A stretch of 32,233 bases of DNA, from assembly GCA_050251635.1 (NCBI GenBank), contig JBFWML010000027.1, forward strand, positions 1 through 32,233, given 5' to 3'. Source of the DNA: JBFWML01 sp050251635 (GTDB taxonomy: Bacteria > Campylobacterota > Campylobacteria > Campylobacterales > SZUA-545). Position numbers and translations under genes: made by a program. This document shows positions 23,423 to 30,853 of the stretch, in pieces (the first letter of the stretch is position 1; each line of letters starts with the position of its first letter). The notes under the pieces were generated by a model. It ran no database searches, was not told the DNA's origin, and saw only the letters and a list, made by a program, of their open reading frames with translations.

Positions 23423-25993
23423 TTAACCCTTGACGGTGGCGGTGATTTCGCCGTTTTGCGCGTCGAAGTTAACGGTGCTGCCCGCCTTGGCCTCGCCCAG
23501 CAAAATCAGTTCGCTGAGCTTGTCTTCAACCACGCGGTGAAGCGCCCGGCGCAAAGGGCGTGCGCCAAAAACCGGATCAAACCCCGCTTCGGCGACCAGT
23601 TTTTTGGCTTCGTCGGTGAAGGTGATGGCGATCTCCTGAGCCTTGAGGCGGTTTTGCAGTTCGCCGATCAGGTTTTCCACAATGCCGCGAATCTGGTCGA
23701 AGCCCAGCGGGTTAAAGATGATCACATCATCGAGGCGGTTAAGAAACTCCGGCCGGAAGTGGTGGCGCAGCTCCTCCCAGACCGCCTTTTCCCGCTCGGA
23801 TTTGTCCTTGTGCTCCATAATCCGCGCGCTGCCGATGTTGCTGGTCAAAATAATGATCGTGTTTTTAAAATCGACCGTTACGCCTTTGTTGTCGGTCAGA
23901 CGACCGTCGTCAAGCACCTGCAACAGGATATTGAAGGTGTCGGGGTGGGCCTTTTCGATTTCGTCCAGCAAAATAACGCTGTAGGGTTTGCGGCGCACCG
24001 CTTCGGTCAGTTGCCCGCCCTCTTCGTAACCCACATACCCCGGAGGCGCGCCCACCAGACGGCTGACGGCGTGTTTTTCCATATATTCGCTCATATCCAA
24101 GCGAATCAGCGCCCGATCGGTGTCGAACAAAAAGCGCGCAAGGCTCTTGGCGGTTTCGGTTTTACCCACCCCCGTCGGCCCCAAAAACAGAAAGCTGCCC
24201 AAGGGTTTGTTGGTGTCAGACAGGCCCGCCTTGGAGCGTTTAATCACGTGGCTAACCGCCTTGATCGCCTCTTCCTGTCCGACGACCGCAGCCGAAAGCA
24301 CCGATTCGACGTTCAGCACCTTTTCCCGCTCGCTTTGAAGCATCTTTTTAACGGGGATATTGGTCCATTTGCTCACAATCGCGGCGATCGCCTCTTCGTC
24401 CACGCTGTTACGCAGCAGCGTGCCTGCTTCTTGCATTTTGATCCACTGGGCGTTGAGCTCTTCGAGCTTTTTTTTCAGTTCGGGCAGTTTGCCGTATTCC
24501 AGCTCGGCGGCTTTGTTGTAGTTGCTCTCCCTTTTGGCCAACTCCGCTTCGCGGCGGATTTCGTCCTCTTTGACCTTCACCTCGGCAATGCCGTTAAAGA
24601 CTGCTTTTTCGTTGTGAAACTGCGCTTCGAGGGCGCGTTTTTTCTCCTCCAAGTCGGCCAGCTCTTTTTTGATCTCGCCTAGGCGCAGTTTGTTTTTGTC
24701 GCCCTTTTCCATTTTGAGGGCTTCCTCTTCGACCTTGAGGCGCGAGAGTTCCCGTTTGACGCGATCGAGTTCGGCGGGTTCGGATTCGATTTGCAGTTTG
24801 AGTTCGCTGGCCGCTTCGTCGATCAGGTCGATCGCTTTATCGGGCAGAAAGCGGTCGGTGATGTAGCGGTCGCTCAGTTTCACCGCCGCCACCAGCGCTT
24901 CGTCCTGAATGGTCACATTGTGGTGCGCTTCGAGCCGCTCTTTGAGTCCGCGCATAATCGAAAGCGCTTCGGGCACCGCCGGTTCGCCCACGGTCACAGG
25001 CTGAAAACGCCGCTGCATGGCGGCATCTTTTTCGAAGTATTTGCGGTACTCCTTGAGGGTTGTCGCACCAATCGTGCGCAGTTCGCCGCGAGCCAAAGCG
25101 GGTTTAAGCAGATTGGCCGCGTCCATACTGCCCTCGCTGGCCCCCGCGCCGATAATCGTATGAATTTCGTCGATAAACAGAATGATGTTTTCGTCTTTTT
25201 TGACCTCGTCGATCACCGCCTTGAGCCGCTCTTCGAACTCGCCGCGGTATTTGGCCCCGGCGATCAGCGCGCCCATATCCAGCGTAATGACCTTTTTGTT
25301 TTGCAGGCTGGTGGGCACGTCTTTTTTCACAATCCGGTCGGCTAACCCTTCGACGATGGCGGTTTTACCTACGCCGGGTTCGCCCAGCAAAATGGGGTTG
25401 TTTTTGGTTTTGCGCAACAAAATCTGCATGGTGCGGCCAATCTCTTCATCGCGCCCGATAACCGGATCGAGTTTGCCTTCGCGGGCCTTGGCAGTCAGAT
25501 CGATGCCGTATTTGCCCAGCGCCTCCAAGGTCTCTTCGGCACCCTGATCCTGCACGGTGCGGCCCCCGCGCATCGCTTCGAGGGTCTTTTTTAGTTCAGA
25601 GATGTCGAGATATTTGGAGAAGAGCTCTTTAAAACGGCTCAGGTTGGCGATCAGCCACGTGTCCACCGCAATATAACTGTCGCCTAGCGCGTTCATCTGC
25701 CCTTCGGCCTCCTGCAAGCTGGTGAGCAGATCGCGGCCCATTTTGATATTTTCGCGGCGGATGCCGGTGGAACTCGGCAGTTTGGCGGCGGCAGATTTAA
25801 TCTCCAGCTCCAGCGCGGCGCTTTCGACATTCATGCGGTTAAGCGCTTGGCGCAGCAGGGAGTTGGTTTGGGTCAGTTGCGCCCACAACAGGTGCAGGGG
25901 CGCGATTTCGGGGTTTTTATTAAAAAGCGCAAGAGAAACGGCGCTTTCAAGGGATTCGCGCAGTTGATTGGTCAGTTTTTCGAGCAGATCCAT
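23423..25993 (-). CDS. clpB: ATP-dependent disaggregase chaperone ClpB
   Basis: 856 residues, the normal ClpB length. The N-terminal repeat domain spans about 1-140. The first AAA+ module has Walker A GEPGVGKT (204-211) and Walker B ILFIDEIHT. A long coiled-coil middle domain spans about 405-530. The second AAA+ module has GPTGVGKT (about 603-610), the sensor GSARIM and a C-terminal small domain. There is no ClpP-docking loop, which fits a disaggregase rather than a ClpA/ClpC unfoldase. With DnaK it dissolves protein aggregates after heat stress. ATG 25993 has GGAGG 6 bases upstream. The promoter is strong, overlapped by a HAIR-like site, and the ribosome site sits in a small hairpin, so heat regulation at two levels is plausible. 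Confidence 0.98.
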   Translation of the reverse strand: MDLLEKLTNQLRESLESAVSLALFNKNPEIAPLHLLWAQLTQTNSLLRQALNRMNVESAALELEIKSAAAKLPSSTGIRRENIKMGRDLLTSLQEAEGQMNALGDSYIAVDTWLIANLSRFKELFSKYLDISELKKTLEAMRGGRTVQDQGAEETLEALGKYGIDLTAKAREGKLDPVIGRDEEIGRTMQILLRKTKNNPILLGEPGVGKTAIVEGLADRIVKKDVPTSLQNKKVITLDMGALIAGAKYRGEFEERLKAVIDEVKKDENIILFIDEIHTIIGAGASEGSMDAANLLKPALARGELRTIGATTLKEYRKYFEKDAAMQRRFQPVTVGEPAVPEALSIMRGLKERLEAHHNVTIQDEALVAAVKLSDRYITDRFLPDKAIDLIDEAASELKLQIESEPAELDRVKRELSRLKVEEEALKMEKGDKNKLRLGEIKKELADLEEKKRALEAQFHNEKAVFNGIAEVKVKEDEIRREAELAKRESNYNKAAELEYGKLPELKKKLEELNAQWIKMQEAGTLLRNSVDEEAIAAIVSKWTNIPVKKMLQSEREKVLNVESVLSAAVVGQEEAIKAVSHVIKRSKAGLSDTNKPLGSFLFLGPTGVGKTETAKSLARFLFDTDRALIRLDMSEYMEKHAVSRLVGAPPGYVGYEEGGQLTEAVRRKPYSVILLDEIEKAHPDTFNILLQVLDDGRLTDNKGVTVDFKNTIIILTSNIGSARIMEHKDKSEREKAVWEELRHHFRPEFLNRLDDVIIFNPLGFDQIRGIVENLIGELQNRLKAQEIAITFTDEAKKLVAEAGFDPVFGARPLRRALHRVVEDKLSELILLGEAKAGSTVNFDAQNGEITATVKG

Positions 25994-25996
25994 TTG

Positions 25997-26012
25997 AAAC
26001 CTCCAAAGGTTT
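25997..26012 (-). promoter_or_regulatory. Hairpin sequestering the clpB ribosome binding site
   Basis: On the minus strand AAACCT-TTGG-AGGTTT is a perfect 6-bp inverted repeat with a 4-base loop. The Shine-Dalgarno GGAGG (26000-26004) is half in the loop and half in the 3' arm. It lies 3 bases before the ATG. The stem is weak (two G-C pairs), as would suit a thermally opened switch. Directly visible; the regulatory role is inferred. Confidence 0.5.
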
Positions 26013-26023
26013 AGTGTGTTTCT

Positions 26024-26052
26024 ATTCTATAACTTTAGTCACATGTTGTCAA
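26024..26052 (-). promoter_or_regulatory. Sigma-70 promoter of clpB
   Basis: On the minus strand: TTGACA (26047-26052), a 17-base spacer, then TAGAAT (26024-26029). This is the best promoter in the window and the only one with a consensus -35. The predicted start of transcription is near 26017, giving a leader of about 24 bases. Confidence 0.8.
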
Positions 26053-26053
26053 G
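26033..26053 (-). promoter_or_regulatory. HAIR-like operator (HspR-type) over the clpB -35
   Basis: On the minus strand CTTGACA-N7-ACTAAAG matches the HspR inverted repeat CTTGAGT-N7-ACTCAAG at 11 of 14 positions with the exact 7-base spacer. It covers the -35 and most of the spacer, where a repressor would block polymerase. HspR controls heat-shock genes, including clpB, in Campylobacter and Helicobacter. Part of the left match is forced by the TTGACA box, so it remains a candidate. Confidence 0.55.
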
Positions 26054-26054
26054 T

Positions 26055-27221
26055 TTAGCGAACCGCCTCCACTTTCAGGGCCAGCCGTTCCATCAGCAGC
26101 CGCCAATCGGCGGCATAAAGCATGGTCAGCTCCATCAGCATCGCCCCCTCCCTGGGGCGGACACTCAGGGTCAGCGTGCCCGGCTTTTCGATAAAGGCGG
26201 CCAGCGCGTCGATCTCTTTAGCGGAGAGAATCGGCCGCTGCACCTGCGCCAAAGATTGCCTGAACTCATCGGCCTGCGTTTTGGCATAAAGGGCGGGAGC
26301 GAGCTTCTGCTCCGCAGCCGATCGGGCATAGAGCTTGGGCAGCAAACCCCGGTCGGTATAGGTCAAGGAGGCCGAATCGAGCTTGATGCTCATGAGCGCC
26401 GCCGACTCCTGCGGCGTCATCTCCTCTTGCATAAAGAGCGCGGCGGTGTTTTGCGGCACGTTGGACAGGCGAAGCTCAAAGGCCAGCTCGCCCATCTTCG
26501 CCACCGCCAGTTTTTGGCGGGCCACCAGCTTGCGCGCCATCCCTTCGCCCTCGGCCGAGGAGTCATCCCGCCAGTCGATCAGCAGATTGGAATACCCCAG
26601 ATCGGAAAGGGTTTGCGAAAGGGAGTCGCCGGTTTTGGCCTCCTCCCCCTCCATATAGGCGATCAGCGTCACGGGAATATCCAGCCCGGTCAACTGGTAG
26701 CGCGAAGCCTCCAGCACGCCTCCCTTAAAACGGGTGCCGTCGATCACAAAGCGCTTCAGGGCGAGCTTGGGCGCCCCCGGTTCCAGCACCGCTTCGATCT
26801 GCTCAATATCAAGCAGCTTGAGCTTAGAAAGCTCGACCACATTCTGCCAGCTGCCCCACTCGCTGCCGAGCACCTGAAAAAAGCTGCCCAGATCCGCCGC
26901 TTCGAGGGTGAGTTTTTTAAAATCGATCACCGAGCCGTTGCGATCGTTAAAGCTTCCCGCTTCCATCACAATGCGCCGCGCGGTGAGCAGATCGGCCTTT
27001 TTGGACACGTCGGCCCCCTCAAAACGGATGCTTTGCGCCCGGATCACCGCCGCCTCGTCGGCAACCGAAAAACCCTTGAGCGTTACGCCGTTTTTGTCGG
27101 TTTGAGCGCCCCTGTGGGCAACCTCTCCTTCGAGCTGAAGGGCGAGTTTTTTAACCGCGTCATCTAAGGGCGCACCCCACAAACAAAGTGCGGCTGCGGC
27201 CGTTAACAGGATTTTTTTCAC
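26055..27221 (-). CDS. Exported protein of unknown function (388 aa)
   Basis: I do not recognise a family. The N-terminus KKILLTAAAALCLWGAPLDD is a good signal peptide, so the protein is probably periplasmic. The rest is soluble and built of repeating strand-like stretches such as NGVTLKGFSVADEAA, DLLTARRIVMEAGSF and PKLALKRFVIDGTRFKG, which suggest a large beta-structure like that of AsmA/YdgA-type proteins, though no specific match is claimed. Two MEGEEAK- and EELTMLYAADW-like segments are acidic. The start GTG 27221 has AAGGA about 7 bases upstream; the frame is open to 27326 but that part lies across the promoter. It ends 40 bases before the clpB transcription start and is divergent from the SulP gene. 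Confidence 0.8.
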   Translation of the reverse strand: MKKILLTAAAALCLWGAPLDDAVKKLALQLEGEVAHRGAQTDKNGVTLKGFSVADEAAVIRAQSIRFEGADVSKKADLLTARRIVMEAGSFNDRNGSVIDFKKLTLEAADLGSFFQVLGSEWGSWQNVVELSKLKLLDIEQIEAVLEPGAPKLALKRFVIDGTRFKGGVLEASRYQLTGLDIPVTLIAYMEGEEAKTGDSLSQTLSDLGYSNLLIDWRDDSSAEGEGMARKLVARQKLAVAKMGELAFELRLSNVPQNTAALFMQEEMTPQESAALMSIKLDSASLTYTDRGLLPKLYARSAAEQKLAPALYAKTQADEFRQSLAQVQRPILSAKEIDALAAFIEKPGTLTLSVRPREGAMLMELTMLYAADWRLLMERLALKVEAVR

Positions 27222-27247
27222 TGATTTTCCTTGGGCAAATTCAGCGG

Positions 27248-27277
27248 ATAATAGCCTGTTTGCGCTTTGCCGTTCAA
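27248..27277 (-). promoter_or_regulatory. Promoter of the exported unknown protein gene
   Basis: On the minus strand TTGAAC (27272-27277), an 18-base spacer and TATTAT (27248-27253). The predicted start is near 27241, about 20 bases before the GTG start. It lies in the 119-base divergent gap with the SulP gene, where I see no clear plus-strand promoter. Confidence 0.55.
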
Positions 27278-27340
27278 CGTAGCCTAAACATAGCAGGAGT
27301 AGAGTTCGCGCATCCTTTTTATGCACCCAAAGGTTGTTTC

Positions 27341-29038
27341 GTGCCTACAGCCAAGGGCTTCCTTGCCCACTTCATTCCGCAAAGTTTTCTCAGTTTTAAA
27401 GAGGGTTATACGCGGCGCGATTTTGCCGCCGATATGCTTTCGGGCCTAACCGTCGCCATTATCGCCCTGCCGCTGGCCATGGCCATTGCGATCGCCAGCG
27501 GTTTGCCGCCGGAAAAGGGGCTCTTTACCGCCATTGTGGCCGGATTTTTGATTTCGGCTCTGGGCGGCAGCCGCCATCAAATCGGCGGGCCGACGGCGGC
27601 CTTTATCGTCACCGTCGCTACGGTGGTTTCGGTTCACGGTTACGAAGGGCTGGTGATCGCCACCATTATGGCCGGCGTGATTTTGATTGTGCTGGGGTTT
27701 TTGCGCGCGGGGGTTTTGATTACCTTTATCCCCTACCCCGTTATCACCGGTTTTACCTCCGGCATTGCGGTTTTGATCGCCTTTTCCCAGCTCAAGGACT
27801 TTTTGGGGCTACAAATCGACGAGCTGCCGGCGGATTTTCTCAACCGCCTAAGCGTCTATCTGGCCCATTTAGACACCTTTAATGTCGTCGCCTTTGCGGT
27901 CGCGGCCGCCTCGGTGGGGATTATTATTCTGTGCCGCCGCTATATTCCCCGCATTCCGGGACCGGTGGTCGTGGTGGTTGCGATGGGGCTGGCCGCGACG
28001 CTGCTCGGTTTGCCGATCGAAACGATCGAGAGCCGTTTTGGAGCCATTCCCAATATGCTTCCCTCCCCTGCATGGCCGGAAATTACACTGGAAAAGATCC
28101 GTCTGCTTTTTCCCAGCGCCCTTACGATCGCGCTGCTGGCAGGGATCGAGTCGCTTTTAAGCGCCGTGGTGGCCGACGGGATGGCCGGAACGCGCCACAA
28201 CTCGAACGTCGAGCTGGTGGGTCAGGGTACGGCCAATATCGCCTCGGCGGTCTTTGGCGGATTGTGCGCCACAGGGGCGATCGCCCGCACCGCGGCCAAT
28301 ATTCACTCCGGGGCCAAAAGCCCGGTGTCGGGAATGATGCACGCGGTGTGGCTGCTGGGGTTTATCTTTCTGCTTGCGCCGCTGATTATTAAGGTTCCGC
28401 TGGCGGCGCTATCGGGGATTTTGATGATGATCGCGTGGAATATGAGCGAACTCAAACACATCCGCTCAATTCTGCGCGCCCCCAAAAGCGACGCGGCGGT
28501 GCTGTTTTTGACCCTGATCTTAACGGTGCTGGTGGACCTGAACGTCGCCATTTTGGCGGGCATTTCGATCGCGTCGCTGATTTTTATTAAACGGATGATG
28601 GAAAGCACGCAGATTCGCGCCTTTAAGGAGGTGGTGGCGGAGCTGGAGGGCGAAAGCGGTTTCGACCCCGACGCCATCAGCCGCAAACAGGTTCCGGCGG
28701 GCACGGAGGTGTACGAGCTTTTTGGACCGCTCTTTTTTGGCGTGGCCGATCGGCTGCGCGACACCCTCCGGTTGTTTCAGGAGCCGCCAAAGGTCTTTAT
28801 TTTGCGGATGCGCCATGTACCCCTCGCCGATGCGGCGGGGCTGCACGCCCTTGAGGAGCTGTACCACAACGCCCGCAAGCAAAACACGGTGCTGATTCTT
28901 TCGGGGGTCGGGGCTGAAGTGCGGCGGGATTTGAAAAAGGCGGGACTAACGGCCCTGATCGGCGAAGAGAATATCTGCAACCATATCGACCGCGCCCTAG
29001 CGCGGGCCGAGGTGGTTTTGGAAGGCGGCCATCGATAG
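27341..29038 (+). CDS. SulP/SLC26-family anion transporter with STAS domain
   Basis: 565 residues. About a dozen hydrophobic segments cover residues 30-425. The SulP signature is seen in ALPLAMAIAIASGLPPEKGLFTAIVAGF, followed by GGSRHQIGGPTAAFIV, the anion-binding region. A cytoplasmic STAS domain occupies about 455-560 (VYELFGPLFFGVADRLRDTL, RHVPLADAAGLHALEEL). Family members move sulfate, bicarbonate or other anions, usually by proton or sodium coupling; the substrate here is not readable. No carbonic anhydrase is adjacent. GTG 27341 with AAAGG 7 bases before it gives the usual SulP N-terminus; the frame is open further up to 27188 but that part overlaps the divergent gene. Its 3' end overlaps a small minus-strand gene by 42 bases. 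Confidence 0.92.
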   Translation: MPTAKGFLAHFIPQSFLSFKEGYTRRDFAADMLSGLTVAIIALPLAMAIAIASGLPPEKGLFTAIVAGFLISALGGSRHQIGGPTAAFIVTVATVVSVHGYEGLVIATIMAGVILIVLGFLRAGVLITFIPYPVITGFTSGIAVLIAFSQLKDFLGLQIDELPADFLNRLSVYLAHLDTFNVVAFAVAAASVGIIILCRRYIPRIPGPVVVVVAMGLAATLLGLPIETIESRFGAIPNMLPSPAWPEITLEKIRLLFPSALTIALLAGIESLLSAVVADGMAGTRHNSNVELVGQGTANIASAVFGGLCATGAIARTAANIHSGAKSPVSGMMHAVWLLGFIFLLAPLIIKVPLAALSGILMMIAWNMSELKHIRSILRAPKSDAAVLFLTLILTVLVDLNVAILAGISIASLIFIKRMMESTQIRAFKEVVAELEGESGFDPDAISRKQVPAGTEVYELFGPLFFGVADRLRDTLRLFQEPPKVFILRMRHVPLADAAGLHALEELYHNARKQNTVLILSGVGAEVRRDLKKAGLTALIGEENICNHIDRALARAEVVLEGGHR

Positions 29039-29251
29039 CGCCAAACGTTGGCGGCGCGTGGGCGCGGCGGCAACCTGCGTTTTAAAAAAACGCTGCGCAT
29101 CCTCAAGCCGGATAATCTCCTCAAGCATCTCCTGAAGCTGCTCCTCCTTGAGCCGTCCGTGGGCAAGGCGTTTTTCGAGCATCCGCTCGTAGAGATGAAT
29201 TTCGCGGCGAAGTCCCTCAAGGGCGCGGCGCAAACGGCGCTCACCGGCCAT
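28997..29251 (-). CDS. Small charged helical protein (84 aa), unknown
   Basis: I do not recognise it. It is almost entirely alpha-helical with heptad-like spacing and many Arg, Glu and Leu, for example LRRALEGLRREIHLYERMLE and EEQLQEMLEEIIRLEDAQRF, so a coiled coil is likely. There is no signal peptide, membrane helix or cysteine. Its ATG overlaps the end of the 86-aa gene by 11 bases, which argues for coupled translation. Its last 42 bases are antisense to the end of the SulP gene. It is the third of three small genes on this strand. Role unknown; small coiled-coil chaperones or adaptors are one possibility among many. Confidence 0.65.
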   Translation of the reverse strand: MAGERRLRRALEGLRREIHLYERMLEKRLAHGRLKEEQLQEMLEEIIRLEDAQRFFKTQVAAAPTRRQRLALSMAAFQNHLGPR

Positions 29252-29501
29252 TTTGCGCCCCCTGCCAGAGGGTATCCACCTCTTTAACGGCGGTTTTCAA
29301 GCTCTCTTGCGCCAGATTTTCCGCTTCGAAACGGACATAGGCCATCAGGGATTCCAGCTCATCCACGGCCAACTTGACCGCCGAAGCATCCCGGGGGGCC
29401 AGCCAGCCCTTTTCCAGCCTGCCGTACAGCCCTAGGTAGCTGCCGCTGAGCTCTTGGGCAATGGACTTTAGAACGATTTTGCGTGCTTGCAGCAGGGTCA
29501 T
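29241..29501 (-). CDS. Small helical protein (86 aa), unknown
   Basis: Not recognised. Predicted helical and soluble, with an N-terminal TLLQARKIVLKSIAQELSGS and a more hydrophobic middle LAVDELESLMAYVRFEAENL. The start ATG 29501 has AAGGAG 5 bases upstream. The frame extends to an ATG at 29528, but that would place the good ribosome site inside the gene. It follows the 34-aa gene by 36 bases and overlaps the 84-aa gene by 11 bases. The clean ribosome sites and overlaps support real coding. Function unknown. Confidence 0.68.
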   Translation of the reverse strand: MTLLQARKIVLKSIAQELSGSYLGLYGRLEKGWLAPRDASAVKLAVDELESLMAYVRFEAENLAQESLKTAVKEVDTLWQGAQNGR

Positions 29502-29537
29502 GGATACTCCTTGAGCCTGCGTCAGCAAGGAATATTC

Positions 29538-29642
29538 CTAAAAGAGCGACTGCTCCAGATCGATAAACCGCTTTTCAAGCCGATCGGTGGCGGCAACGAA
29601 ACGCTGCCAGAGGTTGTTGGTGGTTTTGATCGCTTGGCTCAT
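29538..29642 (-). CDS. Very small protein (34 aa), unknown
   Basis: A frame with ATG 29642 and TAG at 29538, coding for MSQAIKTTNNLWQRFVAATD followed by RLEKRFIDLEQSLF. It is amphipathic and helical. AAGGAG lies 6 bases before the ATG, as good a site as any in the window, and the spacing to the next small gene is 36 bases. A possible -10, TATCAT, is at 29669-29674 on the minus strand, 27 bases upstream of the start. The ribosome site is the main evidence for translation. It may belong with the next two small genes. Confidence 0.55.
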   Translation of the reverse strand: MSQAIKTTNNLWQRFVAATDRLEKRFIDLEQSLF

Positions 29643-29703
29643 CTGCAACTCCTTGGTGGGTGTGCAAAATGATAGATTGCCGGGCGATTAGGGTTTTAAA
29701 AAA

Positions 29704-30852
29704 TTACAAATTGCAATGAGTTTGCCAAAAGGCATGAAATGACCGCTCGATCGGCAGCAGTTGCATGCTCCTGTGGGCCGCCTCGCCCAGCGTTTTTCTA
29801 AAGGCCGCGTCGTCAACCAGATGGCGGATGGCACCGACCCACGCTTCGAGGTTTTCGGCGGAGGCGACAATCCCGGTTTGTTCGCCTTTCAGGTTCAGAA
29901 GCGTTTGCGGGCCGCCTTGGTCGGTCACCACCACCGGAAGGCCGCTTGATTGCGCCTCCATCACCACCTGCCCCAGCGTGTCGGTAACCGAAGGAAAGAG
30001 GAAAAAATCCGCCGAGGCGTAGAGTCTTAAGAGCTTTTTGCCGACCACGGGGCCGATCATAAAAGCGTGGTGTTTGCGCCATTTGTCCGCCTCTTTGCGA
30101 AGCCGCCCTTCGCCAATCAAGACGAGATCGACCGGGCGATCCTTGCGACCATACTCCTCCTGATAACTTTGCCACGCCTCCAGCAAAAACGGCACGTTTT
30201 TTTCGGCGCTGATGCGGCCCACATAAAGCGCCTTCAGACTGCCGGGGCGCAGACCTTCGATGCCCTCCCATACCTTTTCGTCCCGCCACGACGGATGAAA
30301 GGCGGCAATGTCGGTGCCTGCGGGCAGCAGATGAATTTTGTCGGCGGGAAAACGGATATCGCGGGAGATGACGCTGCGGTAGGCGTCCGAACGGGTGAGC
30401 AGGTGCCCAAAGGGTTTGTGAAAACGGGCCATGACCCGATCGGCCACTTTTTTCAGCGTTTCGAAGCCGGTGTTTTTGAGCACATAGGCGGGGAAATCGG
30501 TGTGGTAGGTGCCCACGACGGGCAGGTTGTGTTTTTTGGCGAAGGCCAGCCCCGCCATCCCCACCGGGCCGGGGGTGGAGACGTGCACCACATCGGGCTT
30601 GAGCATTTGCGCGGTTTTATGCAGCCGCGCGCGGTGGGCGAGCGCGAGATCGAGTTCGGGGTAAAAGGGCATGGGAAGCGCCAAAAGCGGTTCGTGGTTG
30701 TGGATATTAGCGCTTTCGGGGGTGTATTTGCGCGTGGAGCACAAAATCTGCAGGTCGCGGTTGTGCAGAAGCGACTGTTTGGACATATCCTGAATAAAGC
30801 GCGAAACGCCGTTGAGATCGCCGATCGTGTCGGTAAAAAGGGCGACGCGCAT
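29704..30852 (-). CDS. GT4-family glycosyltransferase
   Basis: 382 residues with the GT-B fold. The N-terminal half starts RVALFTDTIGDLNGVSRFIQ and includes VSTPGPVGMAGLAFAK and VGTYHTDFPAY. The C-terminal nucleotide-sugar half has ALYVGRISAEKNVPFLLEAW, LIGEGRLRKEAD and the EX7E-type region FPSVTDTLGQVVMEAQSSGL, with Asp at the first acidic position. It is cytosolic or membrane-edge, with no helices. The acceptor is unknown: lipid glycosylation or capsule/LPS synthesis are typical of GT4. It begins 1 base after the stop of the upstream glycosyltransferase, to which it is clearly related. Its stop is followed by TTTTTT, with no strong stem. Confidence 0.93.
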   Translation of the reverse strand: MRVALFTDTIGDLNGVSRFIQDMSKQSLLHNRDLQILCSTRKYTPESANIHNHEPLLALPMPFYPELDLALAHRARLHKTAQMLKPDVVHVSTPGPVGMAGLAFAKKHNLPVVGTYHTDFPAYVLKNTGFETLKKVADRVMARFHKPFGHLLTRSDAYRSVISRDIRFPADKIHLLPAGTDIAAFHPSWRDEKVWEGIEGLRPGSLKALYVGRISAEKNVPFLLEAWQSYQEEYGRKDRPVDLVLIGEGRLRKEADKWRKHHAFMIGPVVGKKLLRLYASADFFLFPSVTDTLGQVVMEAQSSGLPVVVTDQGGPQTLLNLKGEQTGIVASAENLEAWVGAIRHLVDDAAFRKTLGEAAHRSMQLLPIERSFHAFWQTHCNL

Positions 30853-30853
30853 C

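Noticed and set aside
23456..24682. 408-codon open frame antisense to clpB
   Set aside because: A shadow of clpB; no start signals or family.
27188..27340. 51-residue N-terminal extension of the SulP protein
   Set aside because: It overlaps the divergent gene and its promoter and does not resemble SulP N-termini; GTG 27341 has a ribosome site.
29690..29712. Terminator after the downstream glycosyltransferase gene
   Set aside because: There is a TTTTTT and a short ATTGCAAT palindrome, but no stem stable enough to call.
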